Source of the DNA: Shewanella nanhaiensis | GTDB lineage: Bacteria > Pseudomonadota > Gammaproteobacteria > Enterobacterales > Shewanellaceae | DNA: 41,007 nt | Assembly (NCBI RefSeq): GCF_019457885.1 | Contig: NZ_JAHZST010000028.1 | Coordinates: 1-41,007, forward strand | Reading direction: 5' to 3' | Shown here: in pieces, positions 1 through 8,441 of the stretch | Position numbering within the stretch: position 1 is the stretch's first letter | How the letters are laid out: each line of letters opens with the position of its first letter | The notes under the pieces: generated by a model | The model's database searches: none | The model's input: the letters and a program-made list of their open reading frames with translations, nothing else | Told to the model about the DNA's origin: nothing | Made by a program: the position numbers and the translations under genes

Positions 1-1
1 T

Positions 2-145
2 GGCACTGTAGAAGTAGGGAAAATGGCTAATCTATTGCTTCTAAAAAACAATCCCTTAGGTTCTATTGAGTCGTGGAACAGTATTGATACCGTTTTTCTG
101 CACGGTAAACCGATATCCAGAGCAGAGTTGGTGGTGAATAAATAA
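2..145 (+). CDS. C-terminal fragment of an amidohydrolase (partial, cut by window start)
   Basis: Only the last 47 codons are present, in the frame starting at base 2 and ending at TAA 143-145. The visible pattern is GTVEVGKMANLLLL, then a short loop with NPL, then a W, and a final VFLHGKPI strand. This is the classic end of imidazolonepropionase-like and prolidase-type metal-dependent amidohydrolases, where the small beta-sandwich is completed by 'G.i..Gk.AdLvll..nPl......v..v...G..v'. The catalytic barrel lies outside the window, so substrate and localisation cannot be stated. A hairpin followed by six T lies just downstream and fits the end of its transcript. Confidence 0.7.
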   Translation, partial: GTVEVGKMANLLLLKNNPLGSIESWNSIDTVFLHGKPISRAELVVNK

Positions 146-158
146 CTAGAGGATACGT

Positions 159-219
159 GGGGATTAGTCAGTGTCAATTTTATTTGATTACCACACATTT
201 CCTAATCCCCCCATTTTTT
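159..219 (+). terminator. Possible intrinsic terminator after the amidohydrolase
   Basis: GGGGATTAG (159-167) is the exact reverse complement of CTAATCCCC (202-210), and TTTTTT follows at 214-219. The 34-base loop is long for an intrinsic terminator, but position and T-run fit. Confidence 0.5.
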
Positions 220-275
220 AGACCCTAAGCACAAACTCTTTTATGTCCAGAAATGAGTAATAACGACAAAGCCTA

Positions 276-470
276 ATTCGAAGAGATAAATACTCAGGTG
301 TAGATGCGGCTGAGGGTATCGAAAACATGGAGGTTTTCGTTAAGCGGCCAGGGATGGCTTTACAGCATCCCTCAGAAGTATCTGCACATCAGCTTGCTGC
401 AAGCAATAAACACCAATTTAGCTACGGTATTAGTTAAATCACACAAGTACCAAACCAGCCCAATGAAACC
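276..470. repeat. Diverged intergenic repeat, copy A
   Basis: This segment shares its two ends with 598-951. The left block TTCGAAGAGATAAA and GATGCGGCTG recurs at about 600-640. The right block TGCTGCAAGCAATAAACACC (395-414) and GCCCAATGAAACC (458-470) recurs at 876-895 and 939-951. The interior is shorter and contains small hairpins, for example CGAAAAC/GTTTTCG around 319-338 and AGGGATG/CATCCCT around 350-371. The reading frame open in copy B has a stop here soon after the start, which argues that the element is not coding. It is probably a genus-specific intergenic repeat. Confidence 0.65.
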
Positions 471-530
471 AATTCCGGAAAAGATATTTGAAACTTGCTA
501 TCAGGCAAGTCAGCAAACTTTTGTCCATTT

Positions 531-559
531 ATGGCTTAGAGTAACCGCTCTAAGCCATA
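531..559. other. Perfect hairpin in the intergenic repeat region
   Basis: ATGGCTTAGA (531-540) and TCTAAGCCAT (549-558) are exact reverse complements around an 8-base loop; one more T-A pair extends the stem to 11 pairs. No T-run follows on either strand, so a simple intrinsic terminator is unlikely. It lies between repeat copies A and B. Confidence 0.6.
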
Positions 560-597
560 TGTTCACCAAGGGACTTTGTTGTTTCAATCATTAGAAG

Positions 598-951
598 TTG
601 AATCGAAGAGATAAACAATCGGGTGTGAATGCGGCTGTGGGCGTTGCTGGCAAGGATGCCACCGTCGAGCGTATAGGGCAGAAAATGTTCCAGACATTTT
701 TTCTGCATTTCCTCCATCCCTGGAGGTCAGACATATTCATAGCGTCCCGCAGAAGCATTCACACATTCAGGTCGTTCCTAGGCATCCTGCCTTCACGACA
801 TTGATACATCTGACCCATAGGGATATGGGAAATGTCTTATGAATGTAGGGAACATTCAAGACCTTGCATGGCACATGCTGCAAGCAATAAACACCAACTC
901 AGTTATGGTATCCAGCAAACCAACCAAACATTAAGCCTGCCCAATGAAACC
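598..951. repeat. Diverged intergenic repeat, copy B
   Basis: This is the longer relative of 276-470, with the same terminal blocks and an insertion in the middle. The insertion is largely self-complementary: GTGTGAATGC near 623 pairs with GCATTCACAC at 754-763, and AGGATGCC near 653 pairs with GGCATCCT at 781-788. A TGAATGT/ACATTCA hairpin lies around 840-858. A 68-codon frame is open here, but it starts with TTG and is broken in copy A. Together the copies fill most of the 883 bases between the amidohydrolase stop and the xseA stop. Confidence 0.65.
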
Positions 952-1030
952 ACATGATACTTGGGAGCTTATTATCCGATAAGCAACTAAACCACATGAT
1001 ACTTGGAAACTTATTATCCGATAAGTGACT
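947..1030. repeat. 42-base tandem repeat, two copies, running into the xseA stop
   Basis: Unit 1 is 947-988 and unit 2 is 989-1030; both begin AAACCACATGATACTTGG. A third partial AAACCAC starts at 1031 inside xseA. Each unit carries the dyad CTTAT-TATCCG-ATAAG. The closing base pair is G-C in unit 1 (967/984) and A-T in unit 2 (1009/1026), so pairing is kept although both bases changed. Unit 2 covers the first two bases of the xseA stop triplet (1029-1031, minus strand). Confidence 0.85.
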
Positions 1031-2357
1031 AAACCACTTTAGAGCGCAGCTCTCCCTCAAGTAGTCTTGTGGTTAACAAGTCGCCTGCTTTTGCATCTTT
1101 TGCATTGAGTAGCACTTTTCCTGACTCATCTTGGGTAATACTGTAGCCGCGGCTAAGTGTGGCTAAGGGGCTGACTGTTTGTAGTTGATGAGTACTGTTT
1201 TTAAGGCTTAGCTCTACATCATGTAGTTTATCCTTAATGCCCTCGTTTAAACGGGTGGCGAGGTAATCTAGACGCTTGGATTCTAGGATTAGTCTGTGCT
1301 CAGGGGATTGCTGGCTCAGCCTGTGACTTAAGTTTTGCTGCTTTAGTGCCAGTTTATGCATTCTGCTATTGAGGGCGGCGTTAAGGCGTAACTGCATCTC
1401 ATCGAAGCTCTGCTCAAACTGCTCAAGTCGGCGTTTGGGATCTTGTCGCTGCAGGCGATTTTCAAGGGCTGTCGCTTTCTGAACCGTTTTAAGTTGGTAA
1501 TGTTGCCAGCTTTGCTTTAAGCGAGAGAGGCCAGCTATTAACTTGTGGGCTTTATCGTCAGCATCTTTGGAAAGTAGCTCCGCACCAGCTGATGGTGTGG
1601 GAGCCCTGACATCGGCGACATAGTCACTGATGCTGGTATCCACTTCATGGCCAACGGCAGAGATGACTGGCAGGGCGCTGTTGTAGATGCAATGGGCTAA
1701 GTCTTCGCTGTTAAAGCACCATAAATCTTCTAGAGAGCCACCACCACGGGTCAGCAGTAACACATCTACCTCCTGTCTGGCATTGGCAAGTTCGATAGCG
1801 CGGCAGATAAGTTTGGCAGCGTTATCACCCTGAACTTGAGTGGGATAAACCACCACTTCAATGGAGGGGTCGCGCCTTGCTAACACATGAAGCACATCTT
1901 TAAGCGCTGCACCTGTTGCTGAAGTGATAACCCCTATTTTATTGATATTTGTCGGGAGCGGGCGTTTAGTGTCGGTGGCAAAAAGTCCTTCGGCTGCGAG
2001 CTTCATCTTTAAGGCTTCATACTGCTGAGCTAGTATACCGTCACCCGCTGGTAGCATGGACTCAATGATGAGCTGATAATCACCTCTGGGTTCATAGACA
2101 CTGATTGAACCTTTGACCAGAACCTGCTGACCGTTGGCTGGTCTAAAAGTGACTGTGCGGTTTTTGCCCTTGAACATGGCGCAGCGAATTTGCGCGAAGT
2201 GATCTTTAAGTGTTAGGTACCAATGGCCGGAGCTGGGAGAGGAGAAGTTCGATATTTCGGCGTTAAGCCAGACTCTCCCCAGCTCGCCCTCAAGAAGCTG
2301 GCGCACTTCACCATTGAGCTGTGAGACGGTATAAACATTATTTTTTGGCATTTTCAT
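1029..2357 (-). CDS. xseA: Exodeoxyribonuclease VII large subunit
   Basis: XseA pairs with XseB to form exonuclease VII, which degrades single-stranded DNA into short oligonucleotides and acts in cytosolic DNA repair. The 442-residue length is usual. An N-terminal OB-fold (about 5-105, with NAEISNFS and GHWYLTLKD) is followed by the catalytic core with GVITSATGAALKDV, LLTRGGGSLEDLW and SAVGHEVD.SI.D.VAD.RAPTPSAGAE. A long coiled-coil arm (about 280-390) follows, then the short C-terminal domain with LSRGYSI. ATG codons lie at 2357 and 2351; neither has a strong Shine-Dalgarno, so the first is kept with some doubt. It diverges from guaB across 120 bases. Its stop sits in the 42-base tandem repeat, and no standard terminator is seen. 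Confidence 0.96.
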   Translation of the reverse strand: MKMPKNNVYTVSQLNGEVRQLLEGELGRVWLNAEISNFSSPSSGHWYLTLKDHFAQIRCAMFKGKNRTVTFRPANGQQVLVKGSISVYEPRGDYQLIIESMLPAGDGILAQQYEALKMKLAAEGLFATDTKRPLPTNINKIGVITSATGAALKDVLHVLARRDPSIEVVVYPTQVQGDNAAKLICRAIELANARQEVDVLLLTRGGGSLEDLWCFNSEDLAHCIYNSALPVISAVGHEVDTSISDYVADVRAPTPSAGAELLSKDADDKAHKLIAGLSRLKQSWQHYQLKTVQKATALENRLQRQDPKRRLEQFEQSFDEMQLRLNAALNSRMHKLALKQQNLSHRLSQQSPEHRLILESKRLDYLATRLNEGIKDKLHDVELSLKNSTHQLQTVSPLATLSRGYSITQDESGKVLLNAKDAKAGDLLTTRLLEGELRSKVV

Positions 2358-2397
2358 AGAAAATTCACGCTTAATGGTACTTTTTTACTATTTTCCA

Positions 2398-2426
2398 TTT
2401 ACCAGACCTAATATGCAAGGTATAAT
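2398..2426 (+). promoter_or_regulatory. Sigma-70 type promoter for guaBA
   Basis: TATAAT at 2421-2426 is preceded by TTTACC at 2398-2403 with a 17-base spacer. The bases just after the -10 (CCCGCCGC) are GC-rich, the kind of discriminator linked to stringent control, which is known for guaB in E. coli. That regulatory link is inference. No convincing PurR palindrome was found between xseA and guaB. Confidence 0.65.
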
Positions 2427-2477
2427 CCCGCCGCAATATTTTCACCTTTATTTTCTAATCTCTTGGGGAGATGTTGC

Positions 2478-3950
2478 ATGTTAAGATTAAAAAAAGAAGC
2501 CCTAACTTTTGATGATGTGTTGCTGGTTCCAGCTCACTCTACCGTTCTCCCTAATACCGCCGTACTCAAGACTCGTCTGACTAATACAATAGAACTGAAC
2601 ACTCCAATCGTGTCTGCAGCCATGGATACCGTGACTGAAGCTCGCCTAGCGATCGCCATCGCTCAGGAAGGTGGATTAGGTTTTATTCATAAGAATATGA
2701 CCATTGAGCAGCAGGCCGAAGAAGTGCGTAAGGTTAAAATTTACGAAGCAGGTATTGTTCAGCAGCCAGTGACAGTAAAGCCGACAACGACACTTGATGA
2801 GCTTAAAGTTCTGACAGAGAAAAACGGTTTTGCCGGTTACCCTGTCGTCAATGATGCGAATGAGCTTGTTGGTATTATTACTGGTCGTGATGTGCGTTTT
2901 ATCACTGACTGGAGCCGTACTGTCGATAAAGTGATGACCCCTAAAGATCGTTTGGTCACAGTACCTGAAGGCACTAAGCTTGATGAAGTTCAAACCTTGA
3001 TGCACTCTCACCGTGTTGAGAAAGTATTAGTGGTTGATGCTAACTTCAAGCTAAAAGGTCTAATCACAGTAAAAGATTTCCAAAAAGCTGAGCGTAAGCC
3101 TAATGCATGTAAAGATGAGTTAGGTCGTCTACGTGTTGGCGCTGCTGTTGGAGCAGGCCCTGGTAACGAAGAGCGTGTTGACGCACTTGTTGCTGCTGGT
3201 GTTGATATCTTACTTATTGACTCTTCACACGGTCACTCTGAAGGCGTACTACAGCGCATCCGTGACACTCGCACTAAGTACCCAGATCTACAGATCGTTG
3301 GTGGTAACGTGGCAACAGCAGAAGGTGCATTAGCGCTAGTTGATGCTGGTGTTAACGCCGTTAAGGTGGGTATTGGCCCAGGTTCTATCTGTACTACTCG
3401 TATCGTTACTGGTGTGGGCGTACCGCAAATTACTGCTGTTTCTGATGCCGCTGAAGCGGTTAAGCATCTTAATATTCCTGTTATCGCCGATGGCGGTATC
3501 CGTTTCTCTGGCGATTTGGCAAAAGCTTTAGCCGCTGGTGCATCATGCATCATGGCGGGTTCTATGTTTGCTGGAACTGACGAAGCGCCAGGCGAAACTG
3601 AACTTTATAATGGCCGTGCTTATAAGTCATACCGCGGTATGGGCTCATTAGGTGCGATGACACAGACCCAAGGCTCTTCAGATCGTTACTTCCAAAGTGA
3701 CAATGCTGCTGACAAGTTAGTGCCTGAAGGTATTGAAGGTCGCGTGGCTTATAAAGGTAAGCTTAAAGAGATCATTCACCAGCACATGGGCGGCCTTCGT
3801 TCATGCATGGGATTGACAGGTTGCGGCACGATTAAAGAGCTTAATGAGAAAGCGGAGTTTGTGAAAATCACTTCAGCTGGCATGGGCGAATCTCATGTTC
3901 ACGATGTGACTATCAGCAAAGAAGCACCGAACTACAGTTCAGGTTCATAA
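2478..3950 (+). CDS. guaB: Inosine-5'-monophosphate dehydrogenase
   Basis: GuaB oxidises IMP to XMP with NAD+, the committed step to GMP, in the cytosol. The ATG at 2478 gives 490 residues beginning MLRLKKEALTFDDVLLVPAHS, as in E. coli GuaB. It is preceded by GGGGAG at 2465-2470 at good spacing, so the in-frame TTG at 2463 is rejected as start. The TIM barrel is interrupted by a CBS pair (about 93-205). The active-site loop GPGSICTTR places the catalytic cysteine at residue 305, and the flap region with YKSYRGMGSLGAM and SSDRYFQ is intact. guaA follows 110 bases downstream on the same strand, presumably as guaBA. Confidence 0.98.
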   Translation: MLRLKKEALTFDDVLLVPAHSTVLPNTAVLKTRLTNTIELNTPIVSAAMDTVTEARLAIAIAQEGGLGFIHKNMTIEQQAEEVRKVKIYEAGIVQQPVTVKPTTTLDELKVLTEKNGFAGYPVVNDANELVGIITGRDVRFITDWSRTVDKVMTPKDRLVTVPEGTKLDEVQTLMHSHRVEKVLVVDANFKLKGLITVKDFQKAERKPNACKDELGRLRVGAAVGAGPGNEERVDALVAAGVDILLIDSSHGHSEGVLQRIRDTRTKYPDLQIVGGNVATAEGALALVDAGVNAVKVGIGPGSICTTRIVTGVGVPQITAVSDAAEAVKHLNIPVIADGGIRFSGDLAKALAAGASCIMAGSMFAGTDEAPGETELYNGRAYKSYRGMGSLGAMTQTQGSSDRYFQSDNAADKLVPEGIEGRVAYKGKLKEIIHQHMGGLRSCMGLTGCGTIKELNEKAEFVKITSAGMGESHVHDVTISKEAPNYSSGS

Positions 3951-4006
3951 CTGATTGATGTGTAATTGCGGCGGGCTCTGTCCGCCTGCAACTTCTGTGT
4001 TATGCC

Positions 4007-4027
4007 AAGCCAGATGCTATCTGGCTT
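4007..4027 (+). other. Hairpin between guaB and guaA
   Basis: AAGCCAGA (4007-4014) and TCTGGCTT (4020-4027) are exact reverse complements around a 5-base loop. A GGCGG/CCGCC dyad lies just upstream (about 3969-3985). No T-run follows, so this looks like an mRNA structure in a guaBA transcript (stability, processing or attenuation) rather than an end of transcription. Confidence 0.55.
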
Positions 4028-4060
4028 GATACCGGCAAATTAAATAGATAAAGGTTTCCC

Positions 4061-5638
4061 ATGAACAACATTCATGATCATAAGATACTGATCTTAGATT
4101 TTGGCTCTCAGTACACTCAACTTATCGCTCGTCGTATCCGTGAGATCGGCGTGTATTGTGAACTTTGGGCTTGGGATGTATCCGAAGAACAGATTAAAGA
4201 GTTTGCACCAAACGGCATCATCTTAGCGGGCGGCCCAGAAAGTGTCACTGCAAAGGGTTCACCTCGCGCTCCTGAATACGTTTTCAATGCCGGTGTTCCG
4301 GTACTTGGGATCTGTTACGGCATGCAGACCATGTCTGAACAGCTTGGCGGTAAGGTTATTCAAGGTGTCGGTGAAGGCGAGTTTGGTTACGCACAAGTTG
4401 AACTTCAGACTCAATCTGAGCTGTTTAAAAGCATCGAAGATGCGATCAGTGACTCAGGTAAGCCTCTGTTAGATGTATGGATGAGTCATGGTGATAAGGT
4501 TTCTGAGATCCCAGAAGGTTTTGTAACCGTTGCTAATACAGAAACTTGCCCATATGCCGCGATGGCTAACGAAGAGAAAAAATTCTACGGTGTTCAGTTC
4601 CACCCAGAGGTGACGCATACTCGTCAGGGTAAGCGTATGCTTGAGCATTTTGCTCTGGATATCTGTCAGTGTGATGCTAACTGGAAGCCAGCGTCTATTA
4701 TCGAAGATGCTATCGAAAGATTGAAGCAGCAGATCGGTGATGATGAAGTTATCTTAGGTCTTTCTGGTGGTGTTGATTCATCTGTGGTGGCTATGCTGCT
4801 TCACCGCGCAATTGGCGACAAGTTAACTTGCGTGTTTGTTGATAACGGTTTACTACGTCTTAATGAAGCGCAGCAAGTGATGGATATGTTTGGCGATCAC
4901 TTTGGATTGAATATTGTCCATGTTGACGCTGAAAACCGTTTCCTTGATGCGATGGCGGGTGAAGCCGATCCTGAAGCTAAACGTAAAATTATTGGCCATG
5001 TCTTTGTTGATATTTTCGATGAAGAGTCTAAGAAATGCGTGAATGCTAAATGGTTAGCGCAGGGTACTATCTATCCAGATGTGATTGAGTCAGCGGGTAG
5101 CGCAACAGGCAAAGCCCATGTGATTAAATCACACCATAATGTTGGCGGTCTGCCAGATGATATGGAGATGGGGCTTGTTGAGCCACTTCGTGAACTGTTT
5201 AAAGATGAAGTACGTAAGATAGGTCTTGAACTAGGTCTTCCTTATGACATGCTTTACCGTCACCCTTTCCCTGGACCTGGTTTAGGTGTACGTGTTCTGG
5301 GTGAAGTGAAGAAAGAGTACTGTGATCTACTTCGTCTAGCCGATGCTATCTTTATCGAAGAGCTGCACAAAGCCGACCTTTATAACAAAGTGAGTCAAGC
5401 ATTTACTGTTTTCCTACCAGTACGCTCTGTGGGGGTGATGGGTGATGGTCGTAAATATGATTGGGTTGTTTCACTGCGCGCCGTTGAGACAATTGATTTC
5501 ATGACTGCACACTGGGCACATCTACCGTATGACTTCTTAGGTCGCGTATCTAATCGTATCATCAATGAGATCGACGGTATCTCACGTGTAGTTTACGATA
5601 TTTCAGGTAAGCCACCTGCGACGATTGAGTGGGAATAA
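4061..5638 (+). CDS. guaA: GMP synthase (glutamine-hydrolysing)
   Basis: GuaA adenylates XMP and aminates it to GMP with ammonia drawn from glutamine. The 525-residue protein has the normal two-part layout. The N-terminal class I amidotransferase (1 to about 205) has nucleophile C85 in GICYGMQ and H181/E183 in QFHPE. The ATP-pyrophosphatase domain has the loop SGGVDS at 235-240. The C-terminal dimerisation domain ends PPATIEWE, the family's usual terminus. ATG at 4061 has AAGG six bases upstream. It forms the second gene of guaBA and is closed by a strong terminator at 5675-5710. Confidence 0.98.
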   Translation: MNNIHDHKILILDFGSQYTQLIARRIREIGVYCELWAWDVSEEQIKEFAPNGIILAGGPESVTAKGSPRAPEYVFNAGVPVLGICYGMQTMSEQLGGKVIQGVGEGEFGYAQVELQTQSELFKSIEDAISDSGKPLLDVWMSHGDKVSEIPEGFVTVANTETCPYAAMANEEKKFYGVQFHPEVTHTRQGKRMLEHFALDICQCDANWKPASIIEDAIERLKQQIGDDEVILGLSGGVDSSVVAMLLHRAIGDKLTCVFVDNGLLRLNEAQQVMDMFGDHFGLNIVHVDAENRFLDAMAGEADPEAKRKIIGHVFVDIFDEESKKCVNAKWLAQGTIYPDVIESAGSATGKAHVIKSHHNVGGLPDDMEMGLVEPLRELFKDEVRKIGLELGLPYDMLYRHPFPGPGLGVRVLGEVKKEYCDLLRLADAIFIEELHKADLYNKVSQAFTVFLPVRSVGVMGDGRKYDWVVSLRAVETIDFMTAHWAHLPYDFLGRVSNRIINEIDGISRVVYDISGKPPATIEWE

Positions 5639-5674
5639 CTCTATAAGTGAAGTATCACTGTTAGTTATTTAATC

Positions 5675-5710
5675 AAGGGCCAGCGTATTTGATACGTTGG
5701 CCCTTTTTTT
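5675..5710 (+). terminator. Intrinsic terminator after guaBA
   Basis: The stem AAGGGCCAGCGTAT (5675-5688) pairs with ATACGTTGGCCCTT (5692-5705), with one G-T pair and a 3-base loop. It continues into seven T (5704-5710). This is a strong canonical terminator. Confidence 0.92.
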
Positions 5711-5810
5711 GTTCTTTTTACGCTTTTCTAGCTTAATAAATCTTCAAAGCCTAAAACCTTTCATATACTTATACTTATCTTAAGATCAACTGATTAGGGT
5801 GGATGCGCTT

Positions 5811-7742
5811 TTGAAATATCGTCCAGAAATTGATGGTTTACGTGCCCTTGCTGTGGTTCCAGTGATCTTGTTCCATGCAGGTTTCCATCACTTTAGTGGT
5901 GGCTTTGTTGGTGTTGATGTCTTTTTCGTGATCAGTGGTTACCTCATCACCAGTATCATTCTGGTAGAGATGGAGCAGGGCAGGTTTAGCTTAGTTAACT
6001 TCTATGAGCGAAGAGCTAGGCGAATTTTACCAGTGCTCTTTTTTGTTATGGCGGCCTGCTTTCCTTTTGCTTGGCTCTATCTGATGCCAGTGGATATGAA
6101 GGATTTTATTCAAAGTATTTTGGCAGTCTCCACCTTTTCATCAAATATTCTGTTTTGGCTTGAGAGTGATTACTTTGATACTGCCGCCGAGCTTAAACCT
6201 CTGCTTCACACATGGAGTTTAGCGGTTGAGGAGCAGTACTATATCTTCTTCCCGCTGTTTTTGATGTTCAGTTGGAAAATGGGCAAAAGCTGGGTTGTAA
6301 CGGTGCTGTTTCTGATTTTTTTAGCCAGTTTAGCCCTAGGTCATTGGGGGGCTTATAATATGCCAACGGCCTCCTTTTATCTGTTGCCAACTCGAGGTTG
6401 GGAGTTACTCCTTGGTGTCTTTGCCGCTTTTTACTTGAGTCGACACACCCCTCAGCTTCCCTATCGCTGGCTTAACAATCTGCTGAGTTTATTAGGATTT
6501 GTATTAATCTGTTTTGCGACGTTTGCTTATGATGAAACTGTGCCCTTTCCAAGTATGTATGCATTGGTTCCCACCTTAGGCACCTTGCTTATTATTGTAT
6601 TTGCCCAAGAGGGAACCCTAGTCAATCGACTGCTTAGCGTTAAGCTCTTTGTCGGTATCGGTTTGATCAGCTATAGCGCTTATCTCTGGCATCAACCCAT
6701 TTTTGCATTTGTGAAATATCGCAGCTTTACTGAGCCATCGACACTGTTGATGTCTGGGCTGTGTCTCGCTGTTGTGCTATTAGCCTACTTAAGCTGGCGC
6801 TTTGTGGAGAAGCCATTTAGGAACAAGACAGCTTATAGTCGCCGATCTATTTTTACCTTCGCAGGTCTAGCTACCAGTGCCTTTATTCTTGTGGGCAGCG
6901 TGCTAAATTTGAGTGATGGTTTTAAGTCTCGTGAGATCTATGCCGATTTAATGGTGGGGGGCTACCAGCCCGATAATCGCGAGTTAGGCGCTAATAGTTG
7001 GAGTCAGCTGCGGACACTCAGTGGTGATGAAAACTATGGTGTAGATAAAAACCCATTCGATAAGGGTTTATGGTTTGATGAGCACGATCCCAGAGGGCGC
7101 TTATTGTTGGTAGGCAATTCTCACTCTAAAGATATGTTCAATGTACTAACGAGCAGCGAGCAGGCGATGAAGCAGTATCAGGTGGCACGCTTTGGCACTG
7201 AAATTTACAATATTGATGATGATTTTTTTGCATCTCCAAATTATCGACTCGCAGATGTGATCATGTTCGCCTCTCAGTATAAACCTATGGATATTGAACG
7301 TTTTTCAGCCGTGATAGAGAGAGTCATGGCTGATGGGAAACGGGTGGCTTTAGTTAAGAATATCTACGAGTTCGAAGAGTTTGGGCATCGCACTTACGCT
7401 GATTTTCTATTTAATCTACTGCTGCAAAATGAAGGTCCAGAGAATATATCGCTCAGCGATATTGATAAAATCAACCAAAAGCACTTTCAGCAATTTCAAC
7501 GCAGAGAGCCTGCTCAATTTAGAAAGCAGCTCAACAGAAAAATTGATGATATTGCACTCAGGTATCAAGAGATGGTCGTGCTAGATAGGATGGATTATGT
7601 GTGCGACCGAACTAAAGAGGTGTGTTATGCCATTACTGAGAACTATCAGAAACTGTTTTATGACTATGGTCACCATACATTAGCGGGAGCTAAGTTTTTT
7701 GGCGCGCGTATCGATAGGGTTAACTGGTTGATGGCTTTATAG
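5811..7742 (+). CDS. Membrane acyltransferase (acyltransferase-3 family) with C-terminal SGNH domain
   Basis: This is an OafA/YrhL-type enzyme of the inner membrane that moves acyl groups, commonly acetyl, onto cell-surface glycans; the target here is unknown. Residues about 1-345 are the multi-helix acyltransferase-3 domain with YRPEIDGLRALAV, the FVGVDVFFVISGYLI motif, RRARRILP and the HTWSLAVEEQYY signature. The last ~220 residues form an SGNH-like domain with GNSHS (in place of GDSHS) and a closing GHHTLAGA block. The TTG at 5811 gives the usual MKYRPEIDG start with AGGGTGG eight bases upstream. A GTG at 5799 would add four residues but lacks a properly spaced site. It stands alone between the guaBA terminator and tadA. 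Confidence 0.9.
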   Translation: MKYRPEIDGLRALAVVPVILFHAGFHHFSGGFVGVDVFFVISGYLITSIILVEMEQGRFSLVNFYERRARRILPVLFFVMAACFPFAWLYLMPVDMKDFIQSILAVSTFSSNILFWLESDYFDTAAELKPLLHTWSLAVEEQYYIFFPLFLMFSWKMGKSWVVTVLFLIFLASLALGHWGAYNMPTASFYLLPTRGWELLLGVFAAFYLSRHTPQLPYRWLNNLLSLLGFVLICFATFAYDETVPFPSMYALVPTLGTLLIIVFAQEGTLVNRLLSVKLFVGIGLISYSAYLWHQPIFAFVKYRSFTEPSTLLMSGLCLAVVLLAYLSWRFVEKPFRNKTAYSRRSIFTFAGLATSAFILVGSVLNLSDGFKSREIYADLMVGGYQPDNRELGANSWSQLRTLSGDENYGVDKNPFDKGLWFDEHDPRGRLLLVGNSHSKDMFNVLTSSEQAMKQYQVARFGTEIYNIDDDFFASPNYRLADVIMFASQYKPMDIERFSAVIERVMADGKRVALVKNIYEFEEFGHRTYADFLFNLLLQNEGPENISLSDIDKINQKHFQQFQRREPAQFRKQLNRKIDDIALRYQEMVVLDRMDYVCDRTKEVCYAITENYQKLFYDYGHHTLAGAKFFGARIDRVNWLMAL

Positions 7743-7753
7743 CTAACCAGTCG

Positions 7754-7781
7754 AATACTTTTGTTTGTGAACAGGTATAAT
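7754..7781 (+). promoter_or_regulatory. Candidate promoter for tadA
   Basis: A perfect TATAAT lies at 7776-7781, 80 bases before the tadA start. No good -35 hexamer is seen at 16-18 bases upstream, so the promoter is weak or depends on other contacts. Confidence 0.4.
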
Positions 7782-7860
7782 AGCTGCCAAAGTTAACTGA
7801 GTTTTGGTAAATCTTAATCAGTGTAACCAGATCAGTGTAAAGAGTATTTAGAGGTGCAGC

Positions 7861-8370
7861 TTGTCACAAACAGAACGCGATATCCATTATATGAAGATGG
7901 CGATGGATATGGCCGCAAAAGCAGAAGAGAAAGGTGAGGTGCCTGTTGGTGCCATTTTAGTGAAGAATGACGAAGTGATAAGTGCAGGGTTTAACTTCTG
8001 CATTGGCTTACACGACCCTTCCGCCCACGCTGAGATGCAATGTTTGCGTCAGGCGGGGAAGGTGATAGAGAACTATCGGCTGCTAGATACCACCTTGTAT
8101 GTGACATTAGAGCCTTGTGCTATGTGCGCTGGCGCTATGGTTCACTCCCGAGTATCACGTTTAGTGTTTGGAGCAAGCGATGCTAAAACAGGTGCTGCCG
8201 GCACTGTGATTGACTTGGTGCGACACTCTGCATTTAATCATCAACTTGAGGTGACTCAGGGGGTGTTAGAGCTAGAGTGCGCAGAGCAGTTAAGTCAATT
8301 TTTTAGACGTCGCCGCAAAGAGAAAAAAGCCCTTAAGCAGCAACAGAAGCTGAGTGCTAGCCCCGAGTGA
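7861..8370 (+). CDS. tadA: tRNA-specific adenosine deaminase
   Basis: TadA converts adenosine-34 to inosine in the anticodon of tRNA-Arg(ACG), needed for decoding CGN codons. The 169-residue protein has the cytidine/deoxycytidylate deaminase fold. Zinc ligand H56 and proton-shuttling E58 are in HAEM; zinc ligands C86 and C89 are in PCAMC. The C-terminus is basic (RRRRKEKKALK), as usual for tRNA-binding TadA. The start is TTG at 7861, supported by GAGGTG at 7851-7856. Its position between a surface-modifying acyltransferase and mltF gives no extra functional hint. Confidence 0.96.
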   Translation: MSQTERDIHYMKMAMDMAAKAEEKGEVPVGAILVKNDEVISAGFNFCIGLHDPSAHAEMQCLRQAGKVIENYRLLDTTLYVTLEPCAMCAGAMVHSRVSRLVFGASDAKTGAAGTVIDLVRHSAFNHQLEVTQGVLELECAEQLSQFFRRRRKEKKALKQQQKLSASPE

Positions 8371-8395
8371 TTGGCTTATGCTGATTGGTATTAGA

Positions 8396-8419
8396 TTAAC
8401 TGCGTGAAAGTGCAGTTAA
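8396..8419. other. Hairpin downstream of tadA
   Basis: TTAACTGC (8396-8403) and GCAGTTAA (8412-8419) form an 8-pair stem with an 8-base loop. T6 starts only about 18 bases later, so it is not a canonical terminator; it may still shield the tadA or mltF mRNA end. Confidence 0.4.
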
Positions 8420-8441
8420 CCTTGAGATTAAGCGTAATTTT

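Noticed and set aside
304..804. Two open frames of 96 and 68 codons in the first kilobase
   Set aside because: They lie in the hairpin-rich repeat region. The shorter starts with TTG and its frame is stopped in the other repeat copy, and neither has a convincing ribosome site.
2358..2477. PurR operator upstream of guaB
   Set aside because: No 16-base palindrome resembling ACGCAAACGTTTGCGT was found between xseA and guaB.
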